64,000 bases of DNA from Fulvivirga sp. M361. Its GTDB lineage: Bacteria; Bacteroidota; Bacteroidia; Cytophagales; Cyclobacteriaceae. The DNA lies in NCBI RefSeq assembly GCF_007097395.1, contig NZ_VKDC01000009.1:62001-126000 (forward strand), written 5' to 3'. Below, piece by piece: positions 17,982-28,100 of the stretch (its first letter is position 1; each line of letters opens with the position of its first letter). The position numbers were made by a program, and so were the translations under genes. Under the pieces are notes generated by a model that saw nothing but the letters and a program-made list of their open reading frames with translations, ran no database searches and was not told where the DNA came from.

Positions 17982-19684
17982 TGCAACTTTTCCTAAGGCT
18001 TCTCATTTCATTGTTCCTGATTATTACCATGGTTAAATGTGCTAACCAAAGTCAGCCCACAGGGGGACCCAAAGATGAAGAGCCTCCTGTACTCATCGAT
18101 TCAGATCCGAAACAATCGGAGTTGGATGTAACCACCAACAAGGTTGAGGTAGCATTCAATGAACGCATCAAACTAAACAACCCTAAAGAACAACTTATTA
18201 TAACACCACGCATAGATGCTGAATATACTGTAAAGTATAATAAAGATCGTGTCATTTTCACTTTTGAACAAGATCTGCCCGACAGTACTACATTCACCTT
18301 CAATTTTAGGGAAGCTATACAGGATATAACTGAAGGGAATGCTCCTGAAAATTTGAAATTAGCATTTTCAACAGGCGACTACCTGGACTCCATATCCATC
18401 GCAGGACAAATTCGTAATCTCCTTACTAACGAAACCGGAAAAGATATTACGGTAGCCCTTTATCAGCTCCTGGATACCCTTGACATTTTTACAGGACCTC
18501 CCCTCTATTTCACCAAAACTGACGAGGAAGGGAATTATCAGTTCGACAATATCAAGATCGATCAGTATCGTGTCCGTGCCTACAACGACAAGAACAAGAA
18601 CCTCACAGCTGAATCAAAATCTGAAAGCTATAGTTTTTTAAGCAATACACTGGAACTAGATACTTCCATTCAAAATCTAGACCTGTCACATTACTCCCTG
18701 GACAGTCGTCCCCTTGAATTACAGAACGCTCGCCAATCGGGAACTGTATATATCATTAAATTCAATAAATCTGTGACTGATTATGAATTGATCACTCTCG
18801 AACCTGATCTCATCTTGTCCAGCAATTTCACCGATGCAACACAGAATACCATCCAGATATTTAACACCTTTCCAATCGTGGATAGTCTATTTTTATATAT
18901 AAAAGCAACAGATAGTCTCGATCAAGCCACATCCGATACAACCTATTTAAAGTTTGAAGAAACCAAACGCAAACCGGCCGACTTTAAACCTGAGTACCAA
19001 CTTGAAGATGTTATTACTGACGTAAGAGTCGTGAAAGGATCCATTCGTTTTCAAAAACCCGTTAGAGACATTAATTATGACAGCACACTTATCTTCATTG
19101 ATTCTTTACATATATATCCCTTCCGCAATGAACACTTCACCTGGAATAAATACAGAGATTATCTTGAATTTAATTACATACTTGATAAAGCCCTTTTCGA
19201 AAAACCTAAAGATCCTCCAAAATCCCAAAAGGTCGAACCCGATACCTCACAAATCGAAAAATCCAAACCACAAGTTATCAAACCCTATCTCCTTTTCGGC
19301 CAACAGGCTTTTACAAGTGTTGAACAGGATTCTTCACAACAATTCAAACAAGACCTTTCATTCCGTAAACCCGATGACTTTGGGACTATTTTCGTTACCA
19401 TAGATACTGAACAACCCAGTTATATTGTACAACTGCTCAATTCAAGCAATACAGTAGTCAAAGAAAAAACCAGTACTTCAGAGTTCCAGTTCAATTATGT
19501 CCCGGCTGGTAATTACCGCATCCGTATACTCATAGACAGTAACGAAAACGGTCAATGGGACATTGGTAATATTTGGCTCAATGAAGAACCCGAACCTGTA
19601 TTCTTTTATACTACTTCCACCGGTGAACAGGAAATTACTATGCGCGCTAACTTTGAAATTGTACCAGATCCCATTGTTTTTTAA
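17981..19684 (+). CDS. Ig-like (Big_5) domain lipoprotein
   Basis: 567 aa. Signal peptide with lipobox at Cys20 (MVKCANQ), then GGPKDEEPP, a widespread N-terminal hallmark of this Bacteroidota lipoprotein family, and an Ig-like Big_5 domain (about 35-135, with FNERIKLNNP and LPDSTTFTFNF). A carboxypeptidase-regulatory-like beta domain follows (YQFDNIKIDQYRVRAYND), with further beta domains to the end. Probable outer-membrane lipoprotein exposed at one face; function unknown. + strand bases are C-rich here, unlike the genes after 20 kb. It is the last gene before the proposed origin. Confidence 0.82.
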   Translation: MQLFLRLLISLFLIITMVKCANQSQPTGGPKDEEPPVLIDSDPKQSELDVTTNKVEVAFNERIKLNNPKEQLIITPRIDAEYTVKYNKDRVIFTFEQDLPDSTTFTFNFREAIQDITEGNAPENLKLAFSTGDYLDSISIAGQIRNLLTNETGKDITVALYQLLDTLDIFTGPPLYFTKTDEEGNYQFDNIKIDQYRVRAYNDKNKNLTAESKSESYSFLSNTLELDTSIQNLDLSHYSLDSRPLELQNARQSGTVYIIKFNKSVTDYELITLEPDLILSSNFTDATQNTIQIFNTFPIVDSLFLYIKATDSLDQATSDTTYLKFEETKRKPADFKPEYQLEDVITDVRVVKGSIRFQKPVRDINYDSTLIFIDSLHIYPFRNEHFTWNKYRDYLEFNYILDKALFEKPKDPPKSQKVEPDTSQIEKSKPQVIKPYLLFGQQAFTSVEQDSSQQFKQDLSFRKPDDFGTIFVTIDTEQPSYIVQLLNSSNTVVKEKTSTSEFQFNYVPAGNYRIRILIDSNENGQWDIGNIWLNEEPEPVFFYTTSTGEQEITMRANFEIVPDPIVF

Positions 19685-20041
19685 TGTGTATAACTAGTAG
19701 ATCAGCGGTGGATATCTCAAAACTTAGTAACACTATCTCACGTTATACTAATCTATAGTTTCACTGCTGTTTATATGTAGTCAAACCGTGTAGGTTATCC
19801 ATAATATTTCCACACTCTTCACTAAAATAAATATTCTAACCCATGACATACCATTTTTGTGAATAACTCTATAAATCATTATAAATCAAATAGTTACATC
19901 TTGACAACTTGTGGAAAAACAAAGATTACCTCACTTCTAATCAACAAATGAATATCACAAACTTTTACTTATTTAGTTTTCCACGTATTCACATGATAGT
20001 AAATAATAGTAATTTAAATATTATATAATATATTAATATAT
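19685..20041. other. oriC: Proposed chromosomal replication origin (oriC): DnaA boxes plus AT-rich unwinding element
   Basis: 357 bp without a gene. DnaA boxes (TTATnCACA): exact matches at 19685-19693 (minus) and 19858-19866 (minus); one mismatch at 19795-19803 (TTATCCATA, plus), 19910-19918 (TTTTCCACA, minus) and 19985-19993 (GTATTCACA, plus); weaker ones at 19806-19814 and 19977-19985. The right end, 20000-20041, is nearly pure A/T and would serve as the unwinding element. Two parS sites lie 4.5 kb to the left and mnmG between. By hand count, bases 18481-18720 have 38 G and 60 C, while 21601-21660 plus 21781-21900 have 45 G and 25 C, so G over C changes sign as expected at an origin. Confidence 0.72.
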
Positions 20042-21895
20042 ATGATGTTAACATTGGGGATAAAGAGCGTACGTTTCATTGGTTTGATTTTGGTAGCTAT
20101 TGCTGCACAGAGCTACGGTCAAAAAAATAGCGATATACAATTGGCCAACGAATATTATTCTCAGGGCGAGTATGAAAAAGCAATGTTGCTGTATGATAAC
20201 CTATCCAGGAGCTATGAGAATATACCCCTAATCCACAATAATTACTTTTTTCTTCTTATAGAATCCGGGGAGTACGCTAAGGCGGACAAATACATTAAAC
20301 GTTTAATTAAAAAATTCCCTAACAATTTATACTATCACCTTGATTTAGGCCTTGTTTATAAAGGAAAAGGGGATGAACAAAAAGCAGACAACTACTTTAA
20401 AGACATCATTAAAGATGTAAGTACAGATATTTATCGTACCAGGATCACCGCTGATTATTTTGTAAATAAACAATTACCAGGGTATGCCATCATGACTTTC
20501 AAATCAGGCCGCCAAGCTGTAAATAATCCGTATTCCTATTCACTTGAAATGGCCAATATATATCGTATCTTAAATGAAAAGGATCAAATGGTGGAGGAAT
20601 ATCTTAACTACGTCACCCAAAATCCTTCCAATTTAAACTACGTTAAAAATACACTACAGAATCTTTTGGCAAAACCCGAAGAACTGGAAAGTCTCGAAAG
20701 CTTACTCTACGCTAAGATCCAGGACGATCCTAACAGTGAGATTTTTGGAGAGTTACTCATTTGGGTGAATCTCCAACAGAAAAATTTCTATGGCGCATTT
20801 GTTCAGGCACGTGCCATCGATAAACGATTAAAATCACAAGGTACCAGAAGCATAAGTATCGGTTTGATGGCTTTAGATAACGATGATTATAACAATGCAA
20901 TCAAAATTTTCAGTTATGTGATCCGCGAATATCCGAGTTCGTACAATTACCTGTTGGCCAAAATGTATCTCATCCGATCTTATGAAAAGAGAGTACGTAA
21001 TACCTATCCCATTGACGAGAGGGAAATACGGAACCTTATTCACGATTATAACATTTTCATCAATGAATTAGGTGTAACCAGGAATACATTAGAAGCACTT
21101 AGAAATAAGGCCCTTCTGCACGCTTTTTACCTGGATGAAAAAGACTCTGCGAAGTTGATACTTCAAAAGATCATAGCTACTCCCCGTGCTAACGCCAATA
21201 TTAAGGCCCGGAGTAAACTAGACCTTGGTGACATCTATTTGCTTACGGAAGAACCCTGGGAATCTACTTTGCTTTATTCACAAGTAGAAAAGTCACACAA
21301 AGAAGAAAGTTTGGGGTACGAGGCCAAATTAAGGAATGCTAAGCTTTCTTATTATAAAGGTGATTTTCAGTTATCCCAGGAGCATTTAGATATTTTAAAA
21401 GAAGCGACCACGCGTGAAATTGCTAATGACGCAATGGCCTTGAGTATCTTGATCAAAGACAATATAGCGCTAGACAGTTCCGAAACTGCTATGAAACAGT
21501 ATGCAGCTATAGATCTCATGCTATTTCAAAATAAAACGATAGAAGCTCTTGAAGCGATATCAAAGATGAAGAGCACTTTTAAAGGTCATAGCCTCATAGA
21601 TGAACTGCTTTGGTTAGAAGCGGATATTCAGAGAAAGATTGGTGCATTTCCTAAAGCATTGGAATTACTACAGCAAATCGTTGATGAATATGATTATGAC
21701 ATTCTTAGTGATGACGCTTATTTTATGATAGCAGAAATTTACGATAAGCATACAAATCAATCGGAAAAAGCTATGGAGTTTTATCGTGGGTTGCTTACAA
21801 AGTATCCTGGAAGCGTATACGTAGCTGAAGCGCGAAAACGATTTCGCATGTTAAGAGGAGATTTTGATGCGAAGGATAAAGAATTTGTCAACTAA
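20042..21895 (+). CDS. Secreted tetratricopeptide-repeat protein
   Basis: 617 aa. N-terminal signal peptide (hydrophobic core FIGLILVAIAA, likely cleaved near QSYGQ). The rest is built of TPR-type helical pairs, e.g. ANEYYSQGEYEKAMLLYDNLS at the start and AEIYDKHTNQSEKAMEFYRGLL near the end. ATG codons at 20042 and 20045 are both possible starts. Probable periplasmic scaffold protein; partner unknown. Its 5' end abuts the AT-rich part of the proposed origin, leaving little room for a separate promoter. Confidence 0.85.
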   Translation: MMLTLGIKSVRFIGLILVAIAAQSYGQKNSDIQLANEYYSQGEYEKAMLLYDNLSRSYENIPLIHNNYFFLLIESGEYAKADKYIKRLIKKFPNNLYYHLDLGLVYKGKGDEQKADNYFKDIIKDVSTDIYRTRITADYFVNKQLPGYAIMTFKSGRQAVNNPYSYSLEMANIYRILNEKDQMVEEYLNYVTQNPSNLNYVKNTLQNLLAKPEELESLESLLYAKIQDDPNSEIFGELLIWVNLQQKNFYGAFVQARAIDKRLKSQGTRSISIGLMALDNDDYNNAIKIFSYVIREYPSSYNYLLAKMYLIRSYEKRVRNTYPIDEREIRNLIHDYNIFINELGVTRNTLEALRNKALLHAFYLDEKDSAKLILQKIIATPRANANIKARSKLDLGDIYLLTEEPWESTLLYSQVEKSHKEESLGYEAKLRNAKLSYYKGDFQLSQEHLDILKEATTREIANDAMALSILIKDNIALDSSETAMKQYAAIDLMLFQNKTIEALEAISKMKSTFKGHSLIDELLWLEADIQRKIGAFPKALELLQQIVDEYDYDILSDDAYFMIAEIYDKHTNQSEKAMEFYRGLLTKYPGSVYVAEARKRFRMLRGDFDAKDKEFVN

Positions 21896-21940
21896 TAACT
21901 TTATTACAAGCCTAAGTATTAAAATTTTGTATATTTCTAT

Positions 21941-23707
21941 ATGAAATTAGAAAGGTTATTTGATTGTTTACCCTATCAATTTGAAAAACACCCTTTAGAC
22001 GTCGCCCTTGCTTATAAAGAAAAAGGCAGGTACATCACTTATAGCACTGAACAGGTTCTTGAAGAAGTAAACAAACTGAGCAACGGCTTACTGGCTCTGG
22101 GAATAAAACCCGGTGATAAAGTAGGCTTAGTTTCCTATAATCGACCGGAATGGATATTTGTGGATTTTGCCGTTTCGCAAATTGGCGCTATTAACGTGCC
22201 TATGTACCCCAACTCCACCAGTGAGGATTATACTTTCATCATACAACATGCTGAAATAAAAGTCATTTTTGCCGGTGATCTGGATATAGCTGCTAAATTA
22301 AAAATTGCTATAAACAACATTCAGGATCTGTCACCTGACGTTTATACTTTTGATGAAGTTCCTGAGGTAGAACATTGGAGTAAAGTCAAATTACCAATGG
22401 ACTCAGACAGTCTAACTTCTTTAAAGGTATTAAGCGATCAAATAACATCTGAAGACCTGGCCACTATTATTTATACCTCGGGAACAACAGGCGACCCTAA
22501 GGGTGTAATGCTTTCACATCATAATATTTTGAGTAACGCCATGTCTGCAGCCAGGATATTCTCAGCTATCCGACCGGATATGAAAGCCTTGAGCTTTTTA
22601 CCGCTGAGTCATATTTTTGAGAGGACAGGCTTGTATGCTTATATGCATAAAGGGGTATCGATTTATTTTGTACAGGACATTGATACCATAGGCGAACATT
22701 TGAAAGAAGTCAGACCTAATATTTTTGCCACTGTACCCAGGTTATTGGAAAAAATCTATGAAAAGATCCTCAAAAAAGGCTATGAATTAAAAGGCCTTAA
22801 AAGGTTTATCTTCTTCTGGGCGCTGGATCTTGGAAAAAGATATAAACTTAATGAAAATCAGGGGTTTTGGTATGAGTTACAATTGAAATGGGCCAATAAA
22901 CTTGTGTTCAGTAAATGGCGTGAAGCACTTGGTAACAACGTCCTTTTCATCACTTCCGGAGGTGCAGCTTTACAGCCCCGTTTAGCCACACTTTTTTGGG
23001 CAGGTCAGATTCCCGTTTATGAAGCGTACGGTATGACTGAAACATCACCGGGTATTGCCTTTTCCAAACCAGATGCAATGCGAATCGGTTCTGTCGGTCC
23101 GGCTATGGAAAACGTACAGATAAAACTGTCCGAAGACGGAGAAATTAATGTGAAGGGCTCCAACGTAATGATGGGTTATTATAAACGACCTGACCTTACA
23201 AAAGAAGTAATTGATGCAGACGGTTGGATAAAAACAGGTGATATTGGTGAGTTTGTTGAGGAAAAATTTCTGAAGATTACGGACCGTAAAAAAGAAATGT
23301 TTAAAACTTCCGGGGGTAAATACATTGCTCCGCAAATCCTGGAGAATAAATTTAAGGAATCACTATTCATAGAGCAGATTATGGTAATAGGCGAGAACAA
23401 AAAATTTCCGGCTGCCTTGATCGTTCCTGCCTTTGACTCACTCACTAAATGGTGTCAGCTACATGATATAAATCTTACAGATTCCGTGGCAATGATTCAA
23501 GACCAAAGAGTATTAAAAAAATTCGACCAGGAGCTTGAGAAGTACAATGCAAATTTTGCTCAATACGAAAAAATCAAAAAATTTAGCCTGATGCCTGACC
23601 CATGGACTGTTGAAACAGGAGAATTAACTGCTAAACTGAGCATGAAAAGGAAAACCATTCGACAAAAGTACCTTGCTCATATTGACAAAATATATGAAAC
23701 AAAATAA
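21941..23707 (+). CDS. Long-chain acyl-CoA synthetase (AMP-dependent, FadD-like)
   Basis: 588 aa, the usual length. AMP-binding motif TIIYTSGTTGDPKGVMLSH (around residue 180), LPLSHIFERT, YGMTETSPGIAF, DGWIKTGDIGE and TDRKKEMFKTSGGKYIAPQ are all present and in order. It activates fatty acids to acyl-CoA with ATP via an acyl-AMP intermediate, at the inner face of the cytoplasmic membrane. It ends 2 bp before the P-loop kinase gene, suggesting one operon. Confidence 0.93.
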   Translation: MKLERLFDCLPYQFEKHPLDVALAYKEKGRYITYSTEQVLEEVNKLSNGLLALGIKPGDKVGLVSYNRPEWIFVDFAVSQIGAINVPMYPNSTSEDYTFIIQHAEIKVIFAGDLDIAAKLKIAINNIQDLSPDVYTFDEVPEVEHWSKVKLPMDSDSLTSLKVLSDQITSEDLATIIYTSGTTGDPKGVMLSHHNILSNAMSAARIFSAIRPDMKALSFLPLSHIFERTGLYAYMHKGVSIYFVQDIDTIGEHLKEVRPNIFATVPRLLEKIYEKILKKGYELKGLKRFIFFWALDLGKRYKLNENQGFWYELQLKWANKLVFSKWREALGNNVLFITSGGAALQPRLATLFWAGQIPVYEAYGMTETSPGIAFSKPDAMRIGSVGPAMENVQIKLSEDGEINVKGSNVMMGYYKRPDLTKEVIDADGWIKTGDIGEFVEEKFLKITDRKKEMFKTSGGKYIAPQILENKFKESLFIEQIMVIGENKKFPAALIVPAFDSLTKWCQLHDINLTDSVAMIQDQRVLKKFDQELEKYNANFAQYEKIKKFSLMPDPWTVETGELTAKLSMKRKTIRQKYLAHIDKIYETK

Positions 23708-23709
23708 CT

Positions 23710-24201
23710 GTGATCATAGGTATAGGTGGTATTAGCCAATCCGGTAAATCCTATTTATCAAATAAGGTTAGCGCTGAATTAAGTAATAGCACGGTACTTT
23801 CATTAGACGACTATACACTGCCTGAGTATAAATTACCGAAAATTAAAGACCGGTATGACTGGGAGTTGCCCAAAGCCTATGACTTTAACAGCTTATTATC
23901 TGATGCTTTGTCGTGTTCAGATAAATTTCAACATGTTATTCTCGAAGGTATTCTGATTTTTTATGATGCTGCAATTAACAGGCTATTCGATAAGCGTATC
24001 ATGCTGATGCTTGAGAAATCAGAATTTCTAAAGCGAAGGAGGAAAGAAAAACGTTGGGGGGATGAACCTGAGTGGTTTTTAGAACATGTCTGGTATAGTT
24101 ATGAACAATATGGGAAAATAGTGAATGATGAAGCGTTGCTGGTAAACGCTCAGGACTTTGCAGACCAGAGCAAAATAATGGATTACCTGAGAAAACTATA
24201 G
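23710..24201 (+). CDS. P-loop kinase of the uridine/nicotinamide-riboside kinase type
   Basis: 163 aa starting at a GTG two bases after the stop of the acyl-CoA synthetase gene; this start gives a product beginning MIIGIGGISQSGKSYLS, with the Walker A motif GxxxxGKS at the very N-terminus as in this family. LSLDDYTLP is the Walker-B/substrate region, and FLKRRRKEKRWG the basic lid. Likely phosphorylates a nucleoside-like small molecule; the substrate is not clear. It lacks the longer C-terminus of uridine kinases. Confidence 0.8.
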   Translation: MIIGIGGISQSGKSYLSNKVSAELSNSTVLSLDDYTLPEYKLPKIKDRYDWELPKAYDFNSLLSDALSCSDKFQHVILEGILIFYDAAINRLFDKRIMLMLEKSEFLKRRRKEKRWGDEPEWFLEHVWYSYEQYGKIVNDEALLVNAQDFADQSKIMDYLRKL

Positions 24202-24312
24202 CGCCTCTCCCTATCGAGCGTCCTAACAAATTTTGTTTTTGTCAGATTTTTAACCATTGACGTTTACATTTCATTTTTTTAGGAGATCAAGGCTGTAAAA
24301 ATTAAAAGAATC

Positions 24313-25098
24313 ATGAAAAACAGTCTTAAAATCTTAAGTTTATTGCTCATTGGCCTGTTGGCCGTATCCTGTGCTGATGACGATAGTGAAACCCCAAAAA
24401 CTAACCTTGAAGATGTACGTTTTGCTTTTGGTAGCTCAGAGTTACCCATTACGATTCCTTCCGGTTTAACACAAACACAAGATCCCAATGCACTGCAGAC
24501 GGTGGGTTACCTGAGTACAGCTAACCTGATGCAGCTTTGGACGCTTTACCTTGAAGTACCTCAAGGCGCTACTCAATCCAATACACCTATAGGAAGAAAA
24601 GCTTCTGTTAATGGTCGTACCCAGGAAGATGTTTTGGTATATACCTGGACATTTGACGATGGTTTTCAAAGTGTATCTATAGCTTACCAAATTGGAGAAA
24701 CCAGTGATAAATATACTTTCGAGGTTTTCTGGAAAATCAATGGTGGCGAATTTCAGAAATTTATGTCTGCAGAGGAGTCGAAAGATGAGTTGAGAGAAGG
24801 ACGCCTGGATATTTTCATTTTTGATTTTGCTGACAGCCGACCTGCCGACCAATCCGTCTTGACTTACACCTGGCGGGAAACGGCTACAGGACAATTCTTT
24901 TACGACGTCTCCAGCAATGATACAGACGATCTTTTTAATATCAGTGCAATTATCAATCCGGATGGTTCAGGTTCCCTGGAAGTTTCAGAAGGTGCTGTTA
25001 AAATATATGCATCTACATGGAGCGCTAACGGTTTGTCAGGTACCTTCTCCATTTTTGGTAGTGGTGGATCTGTTATTGACTCTGGTACCTGGGGGTAG
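24313..25098 (+). CDS. Hypothetical lipoprotein
   Basis: 261 aa. Signal peptide MKNSLKILSLLLIGLLAVSC with lipid-accepting Cys20, followed by an acidic ADDDSET linker. The mature part is beta-rich with many Trp, Tyr, Ser and Thr, including YTWTFDDGFQSVSIAYQ. I do not recognise a family. A strong terminator (25123-25153) closes it. Probably anchored in the outer membrane or periplasm. Confidence 0.75.
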   Translation: MKNSLKILSLLLIGLLAVSCADDDSETPKTNLEDVRFAFGSSELPITIPSGLTQTQDPNALQTVGYLSTANLMQLWTLYLEVPQGATQSNTPIGRKASVNGRTQEDVLVYTWTFDDGFQSVSIAYQIGETSDKYTFEVFWKINGGEFQKFMSAEESKDELREGRLDIFIFDFADSRPADQSVLTYTWRETATGQFFYDVSSNDTDDLFNISAIINPDGSGSLEVSEGAVKIYASTWSANGLSGTFSIFGSGGSVIDSGTWG

Positions 25099-25122
25099 AT
25101 AAGAATCAAAACTATTGTAATC

Positions 25123-25153
25123 AAAAAACCAGACTCAACAAGTCTGGTTTTTT
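25123..25153. terminator. Bidirectional intrinsic terminator
   Basis: AAAAAACCAGACT and AGTCTGGTTTTTT are perfect inverse complements (13 bp) around a 5-base loop. With A and T runs on the two flanks it can end both the + strand lipoprotein gene and the - strand amidohydrolase gene, whose stops flank it. Confidence 0.92.
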
Positions 25154-25167
25154 GGATTAGAACATCT

Positions 25168-28100
25168 CTATTTTCGTATACCGGGTACGTTAGTTGGCGC
25201 TTTTTGATGCCAGTCCAAACCGGAAGCTTTCTTTTCTTCAGGATATACTTCGTCCAGGTTGTCGCCATTATGTAGTCTGCCATTTTTCATGACCATGTAA
25301 ACAGAATTCGTATTTCTTATATTTTCCAGCGGATTTTTATCCAGTATCACAAGGTCAGCAATTTTTCCTGCTTCCAGTGATCCCAGGTCCTGGTCCAGAC
25401 CGATGGCCTCTGCGCCCAGAATGGTAGCTACCTTTAGAGCATCATGTTCTTTCAACCCACCTGATTGCATAGACCAAAGTTCCCAGTGATAGCCCAGACC
25501 CTGGAGTTGACCGTGCGATCCTACTCCGGATAGTCCTCCTGCTTCTACCAGGTCTTTTACAAAAACAGCATGGTCTTCAAACACATGCTCCTCTTTCATA
25601 AACCATCCGGCATTTCTTCTTCGAGACTTTGAGTCCAGCTCAGACTTTGGCGTGAAAAAATTTAGTTTCGGATCACCTTGCACATTTTCTGTTGCATAAT
25701 AATAATTTTCAGCCCAGGGTCCTCCGTAAGATACCAATAATGTTGGTGTGTAAGCTGTTTTTGACGCAGCGACAAAATCTGCAAATTCCTGATATAACGG
25801 ATAAACCGGAAAACTGTGTTCATGACCGGGATACCCATCTAAAATTTGCGTGATATTTAGTTTGAAATCCAGGCCCCCTTCCGTCGTAGGCATCAGCTTT
25901 TGCTCTTTTGCCGCCATTATGATCCACTGCCTGTGCTTACGATTACCGGTAAGGTACATCTTAATGGTTTTTGTATTATAGTATTCCGAATATTGCTTCA
26001 AAATATCCCTGGCCTGATCCAGGCTCTTGATGTTATAGGCCCAAAACCCTACTCCAGGCCCGGTGGAATAAATCCGTGGACCATATATTTTACCGGCATC
26101 TACCATATCCGCGTACGTGAGTACATCAGTGGTTCCGGTCTGCGGATCACGTGTAGTAGTGACTCCGTAAGCCAGGTTCGCGGCATACATCCATACCTGG
26201 TTTTTATGCACTCCCCATGCCGGCCACATATGTGCATGAGTATCTACAAAGCCGGGCACTATTGTTTTACCGTTCAGGTCAATCTGCTTTATTTTACTAT
26301 CTACATTTACAGTCCCTGAAGCGCCTATTTGTTTTATCCTGTTATTTTCGATAAGTACATCGCCTTTTTCTATGATTTGATCTCCCTTCATGGTAATGAG
26401 ACGTGCATTTTTGAGTAATACAGTCCCTTTTGGAATGTCTCTTTTTACCTCAATTTTTATTCTTATTTCTTCAGGCTTGTAATGGTCTTCTTCCTTTTTT
26501 TCTTCCTCGTCATCGTCAGGTTTTTTCTCTTTTGATTTTTCTTCTTCCTTTTTCTCTTCCAGCTGTTTTTCTTTTGCCTTGGCATCAGCCAGATTATAAG
26601 TGAAAAAGGCATTGCCAATAGACCAGTGAACATTCTTGGCATCGCGACTCCAACCAGGGAATTGTCCCCCTATTTTGGTGAGTTTCTTTGCAGGAAAAGC
26701 AGCCTTTTTCGCATCGCTAACATTGATCGTGATAGTTTCGCCTCCAACTTTTGGTATTGTTATCGTATATATTTCGTTATGTACCATGGCGATAGCTTTA
26801 TCACCTTCGGGTGCCATCAGTATAAGGCTGGCTTTAGAGGGTTTCTTTTTTGGTTCATTAGCTGTTTCGACTAGTATATGATGACCCAATTCATCACGTT
26901 CTGCGCCGAAAGTAGTAATACCGGTTATTTTGACTATTTCCTTTTCATCGGTTCCATCCCAGCGGATGGAGCTAAGACCCTTCTCTCCATACAAGTAAAT
27001 ACGGTCTTTACTTTTTACAAAGTGTGGATTACCTCTCTTTTTGGACCTATCAATGAAATTAGTTTTTCCACCGGTTGCCGATATCCAACGTATTTCCGCT
27101 TTAGATGAAAAGGCCACCGGTCCGTCATTGTCATAGTAATCCTGTCTGCTGCCCAGCATGAATACGATACGATCTTCTTTGAAACTCCATGATGGTTCCG
27201 AATAAGCAGCGGCTGTTTGTGTTAATTTCACGGGCTTGGGTCTGCCTTTTGTATTGACTTTGTAAATATGTCCACCGTTTTTATCATCCCACGTAACGTA
27301 TGCAATAAAAGCACCATCCGGGCTCCATGTGGGCATAGCTTCCGTAAAGTCGAAATTGCTCAGACGCTGGGGCTCACCATCCGGCAGGTCCTTTATATAT
27401 AATCGATTTAAAGCGGTAAATGCTATTTTACTTCCGTCCGGAGAAACAGTTGCATCACGGATTTGTGTCACCGTCATCATCGGATCATCACTAATGGGGT
27501 AATTAAACTTAAGTTGCGGGCCTAACTCTACAGATGCGTTTACTTCAAACGGAATTTCTACGGCGGCTTCACCGGAAATTGGAATACGGTAAATTTTTCC
27601 ACCGTAAGAGGCTACTACATTTTTACTGTCCGGTGTGAAAGACATAGAAGGAAGAACGCCTAACGTGGCGATAGATTCCTGATCATCTCTTTGCACAGGA
27701 TAAGCCAGCCATTTTTCTTCTCCTGTATCTAACCTGCGTGCCATTAACCCGGTTTGATCGTTCCATCGCGTACCATATACCAGCCAGTGCCCGTCAGGAG
27801 ATAACACCGGAGTAAATGCCGATCCATAGCGTGAACTTCTCGTCTCTATTTCTCCGGTTTCTCTATCGTAAGTTGCTATTTGGTACTGCGGAAAACGGGC
27901 ATTGTATTGCCACGCATTAGTGCGTCTTGAAAACCAAATGTATCGTTCATCCGGCCCGAAGGCAGGTTCATGCACTTTCAGGTTATCGGGCTTCTTGATT
28001 AATTGTGTGCCCGAACCTCCTTCTATGTGATATAAAAATAATTTCAGATTACGGATCCCTTTGCTTACCACAATGTAATCTCCGTCCGGTGTCCATTCTG

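Noticed and set aside
19077-19403. 108-codon open frame in another frame inside the Ig-like lipoprotein gene
   Set aside because: Composition Pro/Ser/Asn biased and wholly inside a well-supported gene; a shadow.
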